A stretch of DNA of 64,000 bases from contig NZ_PYOM01000003.1 in the NCBI RefSeq assembly GCF_003026365.1, forward strand, positions 124,001 through 188,000. Direction: 5' to 3'. The DNA is from Photobacterium angustum. GTDB taxonomy: Bacteria; Pseudomonadota; Gammaproteobacteria; Enterobacterales; Vibrionaceae. The notes under the pieces were generated by a model. The model did no database searches. It worked only from the letters and a program-made list of their open reading frames with translations, and was not told where the DNA came from. Of this stretch, positions 63,885-64,000 are shown in pieces; position 1 is the stretch's first letter, and every line of letters starts with the position of its first letter. The position numbers and the translations under genes are program-made.

Positions 63885-64000
63885 TTAACTCGCCAGTATA
63901 GTGATGTCGTGTTTCTCACTACGTCGAATCCACACCAAACTCAACACGACAATAATTGCCATTACTGAAAGTACAGCACCTAAGTTAAACTGACTTTGCG
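63885..64000 (-). CDS. Membrane protein, C-terminal fragment
   Basis: Partial gene entering from the right edge. The last 38 residues are visible: a hydrophobic helix (GAVLSVMAIIVVLSLVWI) and a short polar tail (RRSEKHDITILAS). This is the usual end of an inner-membrane transporter such as an ABC permease, but no family can be named from this piece. Confidence 0.55.
   Translation of the reverse strand, partial: QSQFNLGAVLSVMAIIVVLSLVWIRRSEKHDITILAS

Noticed and set aside
1..64000. tRNA, rRNA or riboswitch genes
   Set aside because: No cloverleaf-like or rRNA sequence was noticed on reading; short or unusual RNAs could have been missed without a covariance search.

Overview
The window looks like chromosomal DNA from a marine gammaproteobacterium of the family Vibrionaceae, most likely Photobacterium (genus level is inference). 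Supporting signs are the AT-rich intergenic DNA, a core set of rsuA, radD, polB, rplY, gss and a yciU-type gene, an hcp-vgrG-DUF4123-VasX type VI secretion (T6SS) module like the auxiliary cluster of Vibrio cholerae, a haem-receptor-like TonB protein, and attC-like integron sites. No rRNA, tRNA, CRISPR array or complete insertion sequence was seen.

Layout. 1-19,800 is rich in efflux genes. It holds two NimR-like AraC regulators beside a NimT/CynX-type transporter, an MdtD-type transporter, an MFS transporter translationally coupled to an M23-peptidase-like gene, an operon of PcfJ-like protein, AraC regulator and MFS transporter, and an AraC regulator divergent from two tandemly duplicated MFS genes. 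20,184-34,454 carries a GH18 chitinase lipoprotein, bcr and rsuA. A block of about 9 kb then separates rsuA from radD: a small barrel protein, a 2OG-Fe(II) oxygenase, GNATs, LemA/DUF3137, a MocR regulator and ApbE. 34,565-36,314 is one more AraC/exporter pair, here of the EamA family.

36,700-47,970 is the most striking region. A probable sigma-54 promoter with three copies of an 18-bp enhancer-like site drives hcp, vgrG, a DUF4123 adaptor and a VasX-like pore-forming effector. These are followed by five tandem copies of a TsiV2-like immunity gene. The copies share near-identical blocks but have two variable blocks that are reassorted between copies, one copy carries a nonsense mutation, and each is followed by a conserved spacer of about 183 bp with a terminator.

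48,291-51,200 holds an intradiol dioxygenase and then three small minus-strand genes (ASCH, methyltransferase, LysE). In each of these the stop codon lies inside a TAACA core of an attC-like site, so they look like integron cassettes without a nearby integrase. A tyrosine-recombinase fragment lies among them. 51,480-64,000 has a DsbB-like/propeller fusion, a broken small gene, glutathionylspermidine synthetase/amidase, a TonB receptor with a Fur-box-like site, rplY, a DUF1289 gene, a YqhA-family gene, DNA polymerase II, a nucleotidyltransferase and a yciU-type gene.

How the genes work together. The T6SS module would deliver VasX through Hcp and VgrG while the immunity array protects the cell and its kin. 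The repeated AraC-exporter pairs look like separate inducible efflux units. All functions are inferred from reading protein sequences; no database search was run.
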